Assembly (NCBI RefSeq): GCF_000311725.1
Contig: NZ_HE978514.1
Location: 296,783-360,782, forward strand
Direction: 5' to 3'
Length of the DNA stretch: 64,000 bases
DNA from: Robertmurraya massiliosenegalensis JC6
Lineage (GTDB): Bacteria > Bacillota > Bacilli > Bacillales > Cytobacillaceae
Shown here piece by piece: positions 7,810 through 16,823 of this stretch. A program made the translations under genes and the position numbers. The notes below the pieces were generated by a model, which saw nothing but the letters and a program-made list of their open reading frames with translations, searched no databases and was not told the origin of the DNA. Numbering within the stretch: the stretch's first letter is position 1; each line of letters starts with the position of its first letter.

Positions 7810-7836
7810 ATTTCGACAAGAACTACGATATTTTTA
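7810..7836 (-). promoter_or_regulatory. Candidate sigma-D promoter for motAB
   Basis: On the minus strand TAAA (7836-7833) is followed after exactly 15 nt by GTCGAAAT (7817-7810), which matches 6 of 8 positions of the sigma-D -10 GCCGATAT. Position about 90 nt before motA fits flagellar regulation. Confidence 0.45.
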
Positions 7837-7909
7837 GTTTTCCTGATGATTTTTCAAAATTATCTTCTCGGTTTTACGATGTTTTAGCGAAAAAAACCAA
7901 ATAAAAATA

Positions 7910-7953
7910 GATAAAGAAAAGGCATAATAAATGATCGTGCCTTTCCTTTATCT
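7910..7953. terminator. Hairpin at the end of the GNAT remnant
   Basis: Imperfect stem GATAAAGAAAAGGCA with TGCCTTTCCTTTATC. It lies just beyond the stop codon of the degraded acetyltransferase and would be its old terminator. Confidence 0.5.
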
Positions 7954-8127
7954 AAATCGTTTTGTAATAAATAATGGTTGGTTCTAATTCCCCATTTGCC
8001 GATTGGACAAAATATGGAATTTTTCCCGCCTGAATATACCTGAAGCTCCCTCATCTACAACCTTTATGAGAAGTTCTGAAAGCTCTTCAATAGCTTCATC
8101 AATGGAGGTTAATTGTTCGATTATCAT
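7952..8127 (-). pseudogene. GNAT acetyltransferase remnant with internal deletion
   Basis: A good start (TAGGGTGAGAGT then ATG at 8127) opens a frame reading SIDEAIEELSELLIKVVDEG, typical of the first 30 residues of a Bacillus GNAT acetyltransferase, and then stops after 47 codons. In another frame the segment ending at TAG 7952 reads YIQAGKIPYFVQSANGELEP and IIYYKTI, typical of the last 30 residues of the same GNAT type (…GYI.AG.IP.YA.S.dG.L..T..YYK). Roughly 100 central codons including the acetyl-CoA site are missing, and the join is out of frame. This is therefore a deletion pseudogene. Confidence 0.7.
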
Positions 8128-8289
8128 ACTCTCACCCTATATTCGTTTATTTTACACTTAAGTTACCAATAAGGATGAAGGATGCGCAATCAAATTGTTA
8201 GCAAATCTGACAGTAATCATTGCTTCGATACGACTGAATTTCACCTTAAAAAAAGGGCAATATATGAAAAACAGAAAGGAGTGTGGAAA

Positions 8290-8454
8290 ATGTCAAGAGG
8301 GAAGGAATTCAATCATAAACGAAAAGGCCACCCAGGAAAATTCCCTGAAAATACACAAGTCGAGCGCAAATCGAAGGACGCCATTGGAGATGAAGAGTTT
8401 ATCGTTGTTCAAGAAGCATTCAAAAATCGTCTGGAGCAGGAAGATGTGGAGTGA
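8290..8454 (+). CDS. Small hydrophilic protein, 54 residues (hypothetical)
   Basis: The start is the ATG at 8290 because AAAGGAG lies about 10 nt upstream; the open frame continues upstream without a second site. The product is very hydrophilic, basic at the N-terminus (SRGKEFNHKRKGHPGKF) and acidic at the C-terminus. Size and composition recall small spore or stress proteins of bacilli, but I do not recognise a specific family. No terminator is evident before the next gene 120 nt downstream. Confidence 0.6.
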   Translation: MSRGKEFNHKRKGHPGKFPENTQVERKSKDAIGDEEFIVVQEAFKNRLEQEDVE

Positions 8455-8574
8455 AATAGCCTTAAAAGAAACATTCTTATAAAACGAAACCTCCTAATTT
8501 TCAAAACGTATTAATTATCGTTATAACAATTGGAAAGTGCTTGCCCTATAGGCCGCACAGAGGAGGAAACAGGA

Positions 8575-8898
8575 ATGTTAGTATCGACTACACCGACATT
8601 GCAAGGGAAAGAAATTGAGCGTTACTTAGGAATTGTCACTGGAGAAGCAATAATGGGCGCAAACGTCGTTCGTGATTTTTTAGCAGGAATCACCGACGTA
8701 ATTGGCGGGCGCAGCAGTGCATATGAAGATAAACTGTCCCAAGGTCGTGAAATAGCCATTCGTGAAATGGAAGACCAAGCTCGCAGATTAGGAGCAAATG
8801 CAGTCGTTGGTGTTGACCTTGATTTCGAAACTTTACGAGATGGAATGATGATGTGTGTTGCTACCGGAACAGCCGTGTTCATCAAGGATCAATATTAA
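8575..8898 (+). CDS. YbjQ/UPF0145 family protein
   Basis: The start is ATG 8575 (107 residues) after AGAGGAGG; the frame before it lacks family similarity. The sequence [24 protein letters not shown], the IGGRSSAYE segment and [14 protein letters not shown] are hallmarks of the YbjQ family, small cytoplasmic proteins that assemble into ring-like pentamers. A heavy-metal role has been suggested for the family, but no function is established. It ends in a bidirectional terminator shared with the convergent GNAT gene. Confidence 0.88.
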   Translation: MLVSTTPTLQGKEIERYLGIVTGEAIMGANVVRDFLAGITDVIGGRSSAYEDKLSQGREIAIREMEDQARRLGANAVVGVDLDFETLRDGMMMCVATGTAVFIKDQY

Positions 8899-8904
8899 TT
8901 TTTT

Positions 8905-8942
8905 AAAAGCTCTCAAGACAAAGCTTATCTTGAGAGCTTTTT
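8905..8942. terminator. Bidirectional terminator
   Basis: 14-bp perfect stem AAAAGCTCTCAAGA / TCTTGAGAGCTTTT followed by a T run; it overlaps the 3' end of the minus-strand GNAT gene. Confidence 0.85.
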
Positions 8943-9374
8943 CTTGAAATTGGTTACGGCAATCTCCCCGTACACGTTCTCATCGATTTTATCAAACCCT
9001 AACCTTTTATAGAGCTCTATCGCAGGCAGGTTCTTCGCACCAGTTGAGACAATCATGAAAGCTGCGTCTCCATGCTTTCGTTCTACATCATCCACCAAGC
9101 TCTTTGCAATGCCCCTTCGAAAATATTCAGGATGGACCATGACCCGATGAAGATCAATCACCCCTTTCGTTATCTTATAGGATAAGACCCCTACTAATTT
9201 TTCCTCTATAAAATAACCCATAAATACCTCATCACTACTTACCAATTGCTCTAGCGTTTCCTGTAAGGGGGGAATCTCATAAGACCCGATAAGCTCTGCT
9301 TCGATTTGATAAGATTGCTTTTGTAACTCGAGAACGATTTCACCATATTTTTTAATAGCAAATTCTGTAATCAT
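8925..9374 (-). CDS. GNAT family N-acetyltransferase
   Basis: 149 residues with GNAT motif A at about 76-97 (LHRVMVHPEYFRRGIAKSL), including the R/Q-x-x-G-x-A loop that binds acetyl-CoA pyrophosphate, and motif B-like ELYKRLGF near the C-terminus. It transfers an acetyl group to an unidentified amine. GGGAGGT precedes the ATG. Nothing in the context gives the substrate. It is intact, unlike the GNAT remnant 1 kb upstream, and is of a different subtype. Confidence 0.88.
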   Translation of the reverse strand: MITEFAIKKYGEIVLELQKQSYQIEAELIGSYEIPPLQETLEQLVSSDEVFMGYFIEEKLVGVLSYKITKGVIDLHRVMVHPEYFRRGIAKSLVDDVERKHGDAAFMIVSTGAKNLPAIELYKRLGFDKIDENVYGEIAVTNFKKKLSR

Positions 9375-9463
9375 CTACTACCTCCCGTTTCTACCTCATT
9401 ACCAATCTCCTCTATAATCCGTTATACTAAGAAGGAATATAAAAAGGAAATATAGGTGAACAA

Positions 9464-11551
9464 ATGAAATCTTTAGTACTTGCCGAAAAACCAAGTGTTG
9501 CTCGTGAAATTGCCCGCGTCCTTGGGTGTAAACAAATTCATAAAAGTTATATCGAAGGAAATCAATATATTGTCACTTGGGCACTTGGGCATCTCATTGA
9601 ATTAAAAATGCCAGAGCACTATGATAAAAAATTTCAAAATTGGAATCTTGAAGATCTTCCAATTATCCCGGAGCAGATGGGCACAAAGGTCATGAAACAA
9701 ACGAGCCATCAATTCAAAGCGATTGAACATTTATCAAAACGTAAAGATATTAAGGATTGTATCATTGCTACAGACGCTGGTCGAGAAGGTGAACTAGTTG
9801 CTCGCTGGATTTTAGACAAAGTACGTTGGAAAAAACCAATAAAACGTTTATGGATCTCTTCACATACAGACCGTTCCATTAAGGAAGGGTTCCAAAAACT
9901 AAAGCCAGGAAATGACTTTGTTACCCTCTATGAATCTGCCGTATGCCGAGCAGAAGCAGACTGGCTCATCGGCCTTAATGTCACACGTGCACTGACGACG
10001 AAATTTCAGGAACCTCTTTCTGCTGGAAGGGTGCAAACGCCTACCCTCTCCCTTATTTTAGATAGAGAGAAAACAATCCAAAGCTTCGTACCGAAGGAAT
10101 ATTGGACGATTGAAGCACAAATCGGTCCTTTGAAAACAAGCTGGGAGGTCAATGGAGAAAAAAGAATCTTTTCTCAGGAAAAGGCCCAGAAGATAGTGGA
10201 AAAAATAAAATCTCAAAAAGGGATTGTACAATCACTTGAGCGTAAGGAAAAAAGCGAACAACAACCACTTCCATATGACTTAACTGAACTCCAAAGAGAT
10301 GCCAATAATCGTTTTGGCTTTTCTGCTAAAAAAACATTATCAGTTTTGCAAAAGCTCTATGAGCAATATAAACTCGTGACCTATCCAAGGACGGACTCCC
10401 GTTACTTAACTAGGGATATGGAAGGAACGATGCTTGATCGTTTACACGGGTTAGCATCTAGCTACCGCGATGAAGTTAAACCACTTATTGCAAGTAAAGG
10501 GAAGGTCGCAGCAAAACGAGTATTTAATAATGAAAAAGTGACAGACCATCATGCGATTATTCCAACAGAGGAACGCTCTCATTTAAGTGATCTCTCTAAT
10601 GATGAACGAAAGTTATACGACATGATCGTAAGGAGATTTCTCGCTTTATTCCATCAGCCATATAAGTACGAAGGAATTAAAGCACTTATTGAAGTAAGGG
10701 GAGAAATTTTCACCGTAAATGAAACAGTCGTTATCGACCCAGGATTTAAGAAAATGACCCAAAAAGAAACTACCGTTGATGGGAAAATGCTTGGCAAGAT
10801 TGCAAAAGGGCAAAACTTTACCGTTCAAAGTGTGAATCTAGAGAAAAAACTAACAGAACCTCCAGCAAGATATTCTGAAGCAGATGTTCTTATGCAAATG
10901 GAAAAGCATGGTCTCGGAACTCCTGCTACTCGTGCCGAAATTATCGAACGACTGATCCAAACGGAAGTAGTCGATAGAAAAAATGGCCGTTTCTTCACGA
11001 CAGCTAAAGGAAAACAATTAATTGATATTGTAAACGTAGAACTGAAATCTCCTGAACTAACCGCAAAATGGGAAAAGGAGCTTGAAGCCATCTCTCGTGG
11101 TAAAAGTGACCCTAAAGTATTCAAGCAAAACATTCGTAAACAAACCGAGGAGCTCATTTCAGAAATTAAAAAGAGCAACCAACAGTATAAGGCTCATAAT
11201 CTAACTGGCTCAAAATGTCCGGAGTGTGGATCATTCCTTAAGGAAAGAACGACGAAGGAAGGCAAGATGCTCGTCTGCTCGAGCCTTGATTGTCGCTATC
11301 GCAAAAGAAAAGATCCGAAGCTCTCCAACCGCCGCTGCCCTACTTGCCATAAGAAAATGGAGATGCATGAAGGAAAAGCGGGTCTTTACTTCCAATGCCG
11401 ACCATGTAATGTCGTAGAAAAGGCAGAAGGAAAGAAAAAAGCCGTTACAAAACGTGAAGAACGAAAATTAGTGCAAAAATATTCACAACAAGATGATTTT
11501 GGAACAAGCTTAGGTGACCTATTAAAAGCTGCGATGGAGAAAAAGGATTAA
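9464..11551 (+). CDS. topB: DNA topoisomerase III
   Basis: 695 residues. The N-terminal Toprim domain starts with SLVLAEKPSVAREIARVLG and contains ATDAGREGELVARWI, which supplies the metal-binding acids. The catalytic tyrosine is Y307 in the motif TYPRTDSRYL. The C-terminus carries two four-cysteine zinc modules (CPECGSFLKE..., and CPTCHKKMEM...CRPCN) and a basic tail. Type IA enzyme that decatenates and relaxes negatively supercoiled DNA; in bacilli it is accessory to TopA and cooperates with RecQ-type helicases. Monocistronic, AGGTG RBS. Confidence 0.95.
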   Translation: MKSLVLAEKPSVAREIARVLGCKQIHKSYIEGNQYIVTWALGHLIELKMPEHYDKKFQNWNLEDLPIIPEQMGTKVMKQTSHQFKAIEHLSKRKDIKDCIIATDAGREGELVARWILDKVRWKKPIKRLWISSHTDRSIKEGFQKLKPGNDFVTLYESAVCRAEADWLIGLNVTRALTTKFQEPLSAGRVQTPTLSLILDREKTIQSFVPKEYWTIEAQIGPLKTSWEVNGEKRIFSQEKAQKIVEKIKSQKGIVQSLERKEKSEQQPLPYDLTELQRDANNRFGFSAKKTLSVLQKLYEQYKLVTYPRTDSRYLTRDMEGTMLDRLHGLASSYRDEVKPLIASKGKVAAKRVFNNEKVTDHHAIIPTEERSHLSDLSNDERKLYDMIVRRFLALFHQPYKYEGIKALIEVRGEIFTVNETVVIDPGFKKMTQKETTVDGKMLGKIAKGQNFTVQSVNLEKKLTEPPARYSEADVLMQMEKHGLGTPATRAEIIERLIQTEVVDRKNGRFFTTAKGKQLIDIVNVELKSPELTAKWEKELEAISRGKSDPKVFKQNIRKQTEELISEIKKSNQQYKAHNLTGSKCPECGSFLKERTTKEGKMLVCSSLDCRYRKRKDPKLSNRRCPTCHKKMEMHEGKAGLYFQCRPCNVVEKAEGKKKAVTKREERKLVQKYSQQDDFGTSLGDLLKAAMEKKD

Positions 11552-11699
11552 ACTCCAGTTTCACCTCTCACTTGCTAAACTTGAAAAAGGGCTCCGCTCG
11601 GTTATCGACTGATTGAGCAATTGTTTGGTATAATATGATTTGTGAAAATATCATTTCTTATTATTTATCTTAAATAGAGTTGAAAGTGAGTGTTCAATG

Positions 11700-12419
11700 A
11701 TGGGCCGTAAATGGAATAATATTAAGGACAAAAAGGCGGCAAAAGACGCCAATACGAGTCGCATATATGCTAAATTCGGTCGGGAAATCTACGTTGCCGC
11801 TAAGCAAGGTGAACCAGATCCGGAAGCAAACCAAACGTTAAGATTCGTTTTAGAGCGTGCGAAGACATACAATGTACCAAGACATATTATTGATAAAGCC
11901 ATTGAAAAAGCTAAAGGTGGTACAGACGAGAACTATGATGAGCTTCGTTATGAAGGCTTTGGTCCAAATGGCTCAATGGTCATTGTCGATGCCTTAACGA
12001 ATAATGTAAACCGTACTGCTTCTGAAGTTCGTGCTGCATTCGGGAAAAATGGTGGAAATATGGGCGTCAGTGGTTCCGTATCCTATATGTTTGATAAAAC
12101 TGCGGTTATTGGGATTGAAGGAAAAACAGCTGATGAAGTATTAGAGCTTTTAATGGAAGCAGATATTGACGTTCGTGATATTCTTGAAGAAGAAGACGCT
12201 GTCATTGTTTACGCAGAACCAGATCAATTCCATGTTGTGCAAGAAGCGTTCAAAACAGCCGGCGTAACAGAATTTACAGTAGCAGAATTAACGATGCTTG
12301 CTCAAAACGATGTCACTCTTCCAGATGATGCAGGGGCACAATTTGAAAAAATGATTGATGCGTTAGAGGATTTAGAAGACGTCCAACAAGTGTATCATAA
12401 TGTAGATTTGGGAGAATAA
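11700..12419 (+). CDS. yeeI: YebC/PmpR family protein (YeeI-like)
   Basis: 239 residues starting [20 protein letters not shown]; a second ATG three bases upstream is equally open. The pattern [35 protein letters not shown] and the acidic C-terminal domain are characteristic of the YebC/TACO1 family. Bacillus has two: YrbC and the shorter YeeI; the sequence resembles YeeI. Members were annotated as transcription regulators, and more recent work links some to relieving ribosome stalling. Cytoplasmic. Followed by a strong terminator and a dispersed repeat. Confidence 0.92.
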   Translation: MGRKWNNIKDKKAAKDANTSRIYAKFGREIYVAAKQGEPDPEANQTLRFVLERAKTYNVPRHIIDKAIEKAKGGTDENYDELRYEGFGPNGSMVIVDALTNNVNRTASEVRAAFGKNGGNMGVSGSVSYMFDKTAVIGIEGKTADEVLELLMEADIDVRDILEEEDAVIVYAEPDQFHVVQEAFKTAGVTEFTVAELTMLAQNDVTLPDDAGAQFEKMIDALEDLEDVQQVYHNVDLGE

Positions 12420-12432
12420 GAAGCCCTATTAT

Positions 12433-12470
12433 AAGAAAAGAACCGGCCCTTTTGCCGGTTCTTTTCTTAT
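12433..12470 (+). terminator. Intrinsic terminator after yeeI
   Basis: Perfect stem AAAAGAACCGGC / GCCGGTTCTTTT with a 6-nt loop, then CTT. Confidence 0.9.
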
Positions 12471-12607
12471 CGCTGTTTTCGTAATGAATGTGGATTTTTT
12501 CGTAAATGAGGTTTTAGAACACACATTATTTTTGCACTTGATACTAATTAAACGAGTAAAAATAGAGCTTTATTCTCTAAATAGCAACGATGTTTGCGAA
12601 AGAGCCT
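12471..12607 (+). repeat. Dispersed intergenic element, copy 1 (GCTGTTTTCG family)
   Basis: Starts CGCTGTTTTCGTA and ends TTTGCGAAAGAGCC, an imperfect terminal inverted repeat. It is nearly the same sequence as the reverse-oriented copy at 17781-17931, including the internal segments TCGTAAATGAG and TTAGAACACACATTA. It fills most of the 336-nt gap between yeeI and ampS; the ampS promoter must lie in the last 150 nt. Confidence 0.8.
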
Positions 12608-12755
12608 TCCCTCTAAATTTTGATTTAGACTGAATTGTTTATTTTTTCCGTAATAAACGGTATTATAGAAATAATTGAGTCGATTACATAATGTACAATG
12701 GAAAACCGTACATGTAGAATTTGATTACATTAAATAACAAAGGAGATTTAATCTA

Positions 12756-13988
12756 ATGGGTAATTTCCAGAAGAATTTAGAGAAATATGCTGAGCTGACG
12801 GTTAAGGTCGGTGTCAATATTCAAAAAGGTCAAACATTAGTCATCAACACCGCACTTGATTCCGCTGAATTTGTTCGTCTCGTTGTGAAAAAAGCATATG
12901 AGGCCGGTGCTTATAATGTTGTTGTCAACTGGAGCGATGATGTCGTTTCTCGCACAAAGTATGACCTTGCACCAGATGAATCGTTCCATGAATATCCTGA
13001 ATTTCGTGCCAAGGAAATTGTTGATTTAGCAGAAAATGGAGCTGCCTTTATTTCTGTTTTTTCATCAAGTCCTGACTTACTTAAAGGCGTAAATCCTGAA
13101 CGAATTTCTAATTTCCAAAAAGCAGCTGGACAGGCTCTATCTACATATCGTAAATTTATTCAATCAGACAAAGTAAGCTGGACCGTTGTGGCAGCCCCTT
13201 CTCAAAAATGGGCCGAGAAAGTATTCCCGAATGAAACTCCAGAAGTAAGTGTTCAAAAACTATGGGATGCCATTTTTAAGGCAACTCGTGCCGATTTAGA
13301 TAATCCGGTAGAAGCTTGGAAAAAGCATGATGAAACCCTTCATGAAAAGGTTAACTACTTAAATTCGAAACGATATAAAAAACTTCACTATAAAGCACCT
13401 GGAACAGATTTAACAATTGAACTTCCAAACAATCATCTTTGGGTAGGAGCAGGTAGCGTCAATGAAAAAGGGCATGAATTTATGGCAAATATGCCAACTG
13501 AAGAAGTGTTTACCGTTCCTTACAAAACAGGCGTTAACGGTACAGTAGCTAGCACAAAACCATTAAGTTACGGCGGAAACTTAATTGATCAATTCTCCGT
13601 AACATTTGAAAATGGGCGCATTGTAGATGTTAAGGCCAAAGAAGGAGAAGAAATCTTGAAGCGTCTTGTGGAAACAGATGAAGGCTCTCATTATTTAGGG
13701 GAGGTTGCTCTCGTACCACATAATTCTCCAATTTCACAGTCTAATATTTTATTCTATAACACCCTTTTTGATGAGAATGCCTCTAATCACCTTGCAATCG
13801 GAAGTGCCTATGCATTTTGTATTGAAGGTGGAAAGAAAATGTCGAGTGAAGAGCTTGCTGAAAACGGCTTAAACGAAAGTATCACACATGTTGATTTCAT
13901 GATCGGCTCTGCTGACATGGATATCGATGGGATTACCGAAGATGGCTCAGAAGAACCTGTCTTCCGTAAGGGCGATTGGGCATTTTAA
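12756..13988 (+). CDS. ampS: Aminopeptidase AmpS (peptidase family M29)
   Basis: 410 residues, the same length as B. subtilis AmpS. N-terminal domain with GVNIQKGQTLVINTALDSAE; C-terminal metal site built from Glu, His and Asp residues in EEVFTVPYKTGVNG, GSHYLGEVALVPHNSPIS, NHLAIGSAYAF and HVDFMIGSADMD, all typical of M29 aminopeptidases (AmpS, AmpT). It removes N-terminal residues from peptides in the cytoplasm using two metal ions. AAAGGAG lies upstream of the ATG. Monocistronic with a terminator at 14000. Confidence 0.94.
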   Translation: MGNFQKNLEKYAELTVKVGVNIQKGQTLVINTALDSAEFVRLVVKKAYEAGAYNVVVNWSDDVVSRTKYDLAPDESFHEYPEFRAKEIVDLAENGAAFISVFSSSPDLLKGVNPERISNFQKAAGQALSTYRKFIQSDKVSWTVVAAPSQKWAEKVFPNETPEVSVQKLWDAIFKATRADLDNPVEAWKKHDETLHEKVNYLNSKRYKKLHYKAPGTDLTIELPNNHLWVGAGSVNEKGHEFMANMPTEEVFTVPYKTGVNGTVASTKPLSYGGNLIDQFSVTFENGRIVDVKAKEGEEILKRLVETDEGSHYLGEVALVPHNSPISQSNILFYNTLFDENASNHLAIGSAYAFCIEGGKKMSSEELAENGLNESITHVDFMIGSADMDIDGITEDGSEEPVFRKGDWAF

Positions 13989-13998
13989 TTAGGAACTT

Positions 13999-14028
13999 CA
14001 GACGATACGTTTTTGTATCGTCTTTTTC
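13999..14028 (+). terminator. Intrinsic terminator after ampS
   Basis: Stem AGACGATAC / GTATCGTCT with a 6-nt loop and a T run. Confidence 0.85.
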
Positions 14029-14115
14029 ATTTAGTCCCTGTTTGAATATTGCATTGTTGTTAAGTTTGTGGGACGATATGAAGTAGTAGAGATAGAAAAA
14101 AGGGGGGAAATCCGG

Positions 14116-14388
14116 TTGGTCCACTATCATATTACCGTACACGGAAGAGTTCAAGGTGTTGGATATCGTTATTTTACCCAAATGAAAGCCTCTCAGTTTG
14201 GGATCACAGGATGGGTAAAGAATCTTTCAGAAGGTGGCGTCGAGATTGTCGCTGTTGGGGAAAAAGAAAATCTCGAACAGTTCATGGAGAGCTTACAAGT
14301 AGGAAATCCATTTTCTAAAGTGACAGATATCAATTTTACAGAAATAGAGAATACAGAACCCTTTCATTCTTTTAAAATCAAATATTGA
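14116..14388 (+). CDS. acyP: Acylphosphatase
   Basis: The start is the TTG at 14116 (90 residues), 8 nt after AGGGGGG; the frame runs further upstream, but acylphosphatases begin at this point. The signature HGRVQGVGYRYF holds the catalytic arginine, and GWVKNLSEGGVEIVAVG holds the catalytic asparagine. It hydrolyses acyl phosphates such as acetyl or carbamoyl phosphate in the cytoplasm. Length equals B. subtilis AcyP. A hairpin terminator follows. Confidence 0.93.
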   Translation: MVHYHITVHGRVQGVGYRYFTQMKASQFGITGWVKNLSEGGVEIVAVGEKENLEQFMESLQVGNPFSKVTDINFTEIENTEPFHSFKIKY

Positions 14389-14431
14389 AAGCTCTTCCAA
14401 CATAAATCTATCGTTGAAAGAGCTTTTTTTA
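14389..14431 (+). terminator. Intrinsic terminator after acyP
   Basis: Stem GAAAGCTCTTCCAAC / GTTGAAAGAGCTTT with one bulge, followed by seven T. Confidence 0.8.
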
Positions 14432-14434
14432 ATT

Positions 14435-14577
14435 GGCTGTTTTCGTACGAATTGTAGGTATGAGAATGGTCCTAATGCCGACCTTTCCAATTTATACGAC
14501 AGTAGCTCTTTTCACTGTTGTTATTTGCTTGCCAGAATAAATTATTGATCTTATTGATAGATAACAAAAAAGAGCCG
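14435..14577 (+). repeat. Dispersed intergenic element, copy 2 (GCTGTTTTCG family)
   Basis: Starts GGCTGTTTTCGTACG and ends AAAAAAGAGCC, 1 nt from the panF stop codon (14579). The interior is more diverged than in other copies. It fills the gap between convergent acyP and panF. Confidence 0.6.
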
Positions 14578-14578
14578 C

Positions 14579-16012
14579 TTAATAGCTTCGTTTGAATCTT
14601 TTTGTCAATAGGCTTCCGATAATGAACGCAATAAACGACAGAATAATCGGGAGCGTGATCGTATGCATCCCAAAAGCATTTGGTAGACGGATATGAAAGA
14701 ATATATACGACCCTACCCCTACCATCATCGAAGATAAAGCTCCATACTTATTCCCCGTTTTCCAGTAAAGCCCAAGAACCACTGGCCAAATAAATGCCGC
14801 TTCTAATCCTCCAAAAGCAAATAAATTCAACCAAATGATTAAATCAGGCGGACTTAACGCCATTAAGAAGACGAGAATTCCAATCACCGTCGTAACCGTT
14901 AAGCTAATCTTTTTCACCAATTGATTGCTCGCATCTGGTTTTATATAATTCACATACACATCCTTTACCACTGCTGAGCTCACTAATAACAGTAAAGAAT
15001 CCACTGTCGACATAATGGCCGCCATTGGCGCAGCCAAGACCAGCCCTGCCACCCATGCTGGCAACACTTCCATTGCCAATAATGGCATTACTGTATCCCC
15101 TTTTTCAATCCCAGGTAAGATCGGACGAGCAAATACTCCGATTAAATGCATTCCTAACATAATAAACCCTACCACAATTGTGCCGACAATGATTGCTCGG
15201 TGCATCGCTCTGGCATTCTTATAGGACATAGCACGAATCGTAATTTGCGGAAGACCAACAACCCCCACACCGACTAAAATCCAAAAGGATGATACATAAA
15301 GTGGAGTTAATCCACCATCAAAGCCATATGGTGTAATAAGATTTGGATTCTCCGTGGCAAGATCAGAGATAATATTGGAAATTCCCCCGCCTGCAATGAT
15401 TGTTGCGATTAAGAGGATGAAGGTTCCGATAAACATGACAATCCCTTGCACCGTGTCAGTTAAAGCAACAGCTCTAAACCCACCAATAATGACGTATACC
15501 ATAACGGATAATGCAAAAATAAAAAGAGAGCTTGTATAACTTAAACCAGTTAATGACTCAATTAATATCGCTCCACCGACCCACTGAGCTGCCATCGCTG
15601 AAAATAAGAACACGATAATGCTTATGGCTGCTAATATTACGACCCATTTCGATTGATAGCGTTCCTTTAAATAGTCCACTAATGTGATCGCTTTATATTT
15701 TCTCGTCATAATTGCGAATTTTTTCCCAAGGATCATAAGCACAAAATATCCTGTTGCCAGCTGTGCCATTGATAATAAGACCCATCCAAGTCCTTGTGTA
15801 TAGGCTGCGCCAGGACCACCGATGAAACTACTGGCACTTCCGTATGTAGCCGTCATTGTCATCGCAAGGATAAAGCCACCTAATTGTCTTCCACCAAGAA
15901 AGTAATCTTGTAGAAATGAATTAGTATTCTTTAGAGATTTACTAGACCATAAGCCAATTATAAATATGGCTATTAAAAAGAGTAATAATGGAAGGATAAC
16001 AGCCCAATTCAT
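14579..16012 (-). CDS. panF: Sodium/pantothenate symporter
   Basis: 477 residues with about 13 membrane helices. Sequence features of the PanF branch of the sodium:solute symporter family are FLQDYFLGGRQLGGFILAMT, TYGSASSFIGGPGAAY and GGFRAVALTDTVQG. It imports pantothenate, the precursor of coenzyme A, with sodium. The ATG overlaps the yhdT stop by 4 nt (ATGA), so the two genes are translationally coupled. The yhdT-panF pairing is widely conserved and supports the assignment. The stop codon lies 1 nt from the end of a dispersed repeat. Confidence 0.93.
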   Translation of the reverse strand: MNWAVILPLLLFLIAIFIIGLWSSKSLKNTNSFLQDYFLGGRQLGGFILAMTMTATYGSASSFIGGPGAAYTQGLGWVLLSMAQLATGYFVLMILGKKFAIMTRKYKAITLVDYLKERYQSKWVVILAAISIIVFLFSAMAAQWVGGAILIESLTGLSYTSSLFIFALSVMVYVIIGGFRAVALTDTVQGIVMFIGTFILLIATIIAGGGISNIISDLATENPNLITPYGFDGGLTPLYVSSFWILVGVGVVGLPQITIRAMSYKNARAMHRAIIVGTIVVGFIMLGMHLIGVFARPILPGIEKGDTVMPLLAMEVLPAWVAGLVLAAPMAAIMSTVDSLLLLVSSAVVKDVYVNYIKPDASNQLVKKISLTVTTVIGILVFLMALSPPDLIIWLNLFAFGGLEAAFIWPVVLGLYWKTGNKYGALSSMMVGVGSYIFFHIRLPNAFGMHTITLPIILSFIAFIIGSLLTKRFKRSY

Positions 16013-16293
16013 GATGCATCTCCCTCCTCATCCTCAAATGAAACCTCTTTGAAAAAAAGTTTCACGACTACTGTAACAAGAACAACCATGAGGATAAATC
16101 CGCCAACACAACTATAAAAGAACCAAGCTGGTAGTCCCATTACATAGGAATAGTTTTCAACAGATCCAGAACCCATTCCGTAAGCAAAAGCAAACCACCA
16201 GACAAAATTAATGATTACGAGTACGACACCTATTAAAGCCTCTCTATTGGCAATTTTAAATCGAGCGTCTTTTTCTTCTCTGTCATGATTCAT
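16009..16293 (-). CDS. yhdT: YhdT family small membrane protein
   Basis: The start is ATG 16293 (94 residues), 6 nt after AAAGGAGG; the longer frame to 16347 lacks a site. Two membrane helices (about 16-37 and 57-80) joined by a short loop with NFVWWFAFAYGMG, and an acidic C-terminus. The DUF997/YhdT family is almost always next to panF or a similar symporter and may be an accessory subunit, although no function has been shown to my knowledge. First gene of the yhdT-panF operon. Confidence 0.88.
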   Translation of the reverse strand: MNHDREEKDARFKIANREALIGVVLVIINFVWWFAFAYGMGSGSVENYSYVMGLPAWFFYSCVGGFILMVVLVTVVVKLFFKEVSFEDEEGDAS

Positions 16294-16423
16294 GGAGGGC
16301 CTCCTTTCGAAAGAATGATTCAATCTTTTGCCCCATTTATTGTACATCGTTTTTATTTTACATTATAGTATAGGCAATCGCACTTGTGGAAAAAATGTAG
16401 GAACTTAAAGTAGGAGGATATCT

Positions 16424-16795
16424 ATGTGGAATGAATTTAAAAAATTCGCAATGAAAGGCAATGTGATAGACTTGGCTGTTGGGGTTGTCATTGGTACAGC
16501 CTTTGGTAAAATTGTTACTTCCCTCGTAGAAGATTTGATTATGCCTTTAGTTGGCCTTTTAATTGGCGGATTAGATTTTACCGAATTCGCAGTCACCATT
16601 GGTCAGGCTGAAGTGAAATATGGCCTTTTTATCCAAAATATCGTCAATTTTTTCATCATTGCTTTCTCCATTTTCTTATTCGTCCGTTTCATTAATCGCA
16701 TGAAACGAAAAGAAGAAGTAAAGGAAGAAGCACCTAAAGTCGATACAAAAGAAGAGTTATTAAAAGAGATTCGTGACCTTTTAAAAGAAAAATAA
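16424..16795 (+). CDS. mscL: Large-conductance mechanosensitive channel
   Basis: 123 residues with the MscL N-terminal signature [22 protein letters not shown]1 about 15-42, TM2 about 66-92, and a charged C-terminal helix. The homopentamer opens at high membrane tension and releases solutes during hypo-osmotic shock. GGAGG lies upstream of the ATG; a strong terminator follows. Monocistronic. Confidence 0.96.
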   Translation: MWNEFKKFAMKGNVIDLAVGVVIGTAFGKIVTSLVEDLIMPLVGLLIGGLDFTEFAVTIGQAEVKYGLFIQNIVNFFIIAFSIFLFVRFINRMKRKEEVKEEAPKVDTKEELLKEIRDLLKEK

Positions 16796-16823
16796 GAGAG
16801 AGGCGATCCTCTCTCTTATTTCT
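16791..16823. terminator. Bidirectional terminator (mscL / SDR)
   Basis: Perfect stem AAATAAGAGAGAGG / CCTCTCTCTTATTT with loop CGAT; overlaps both 3' ends. Confidence 0.88.
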
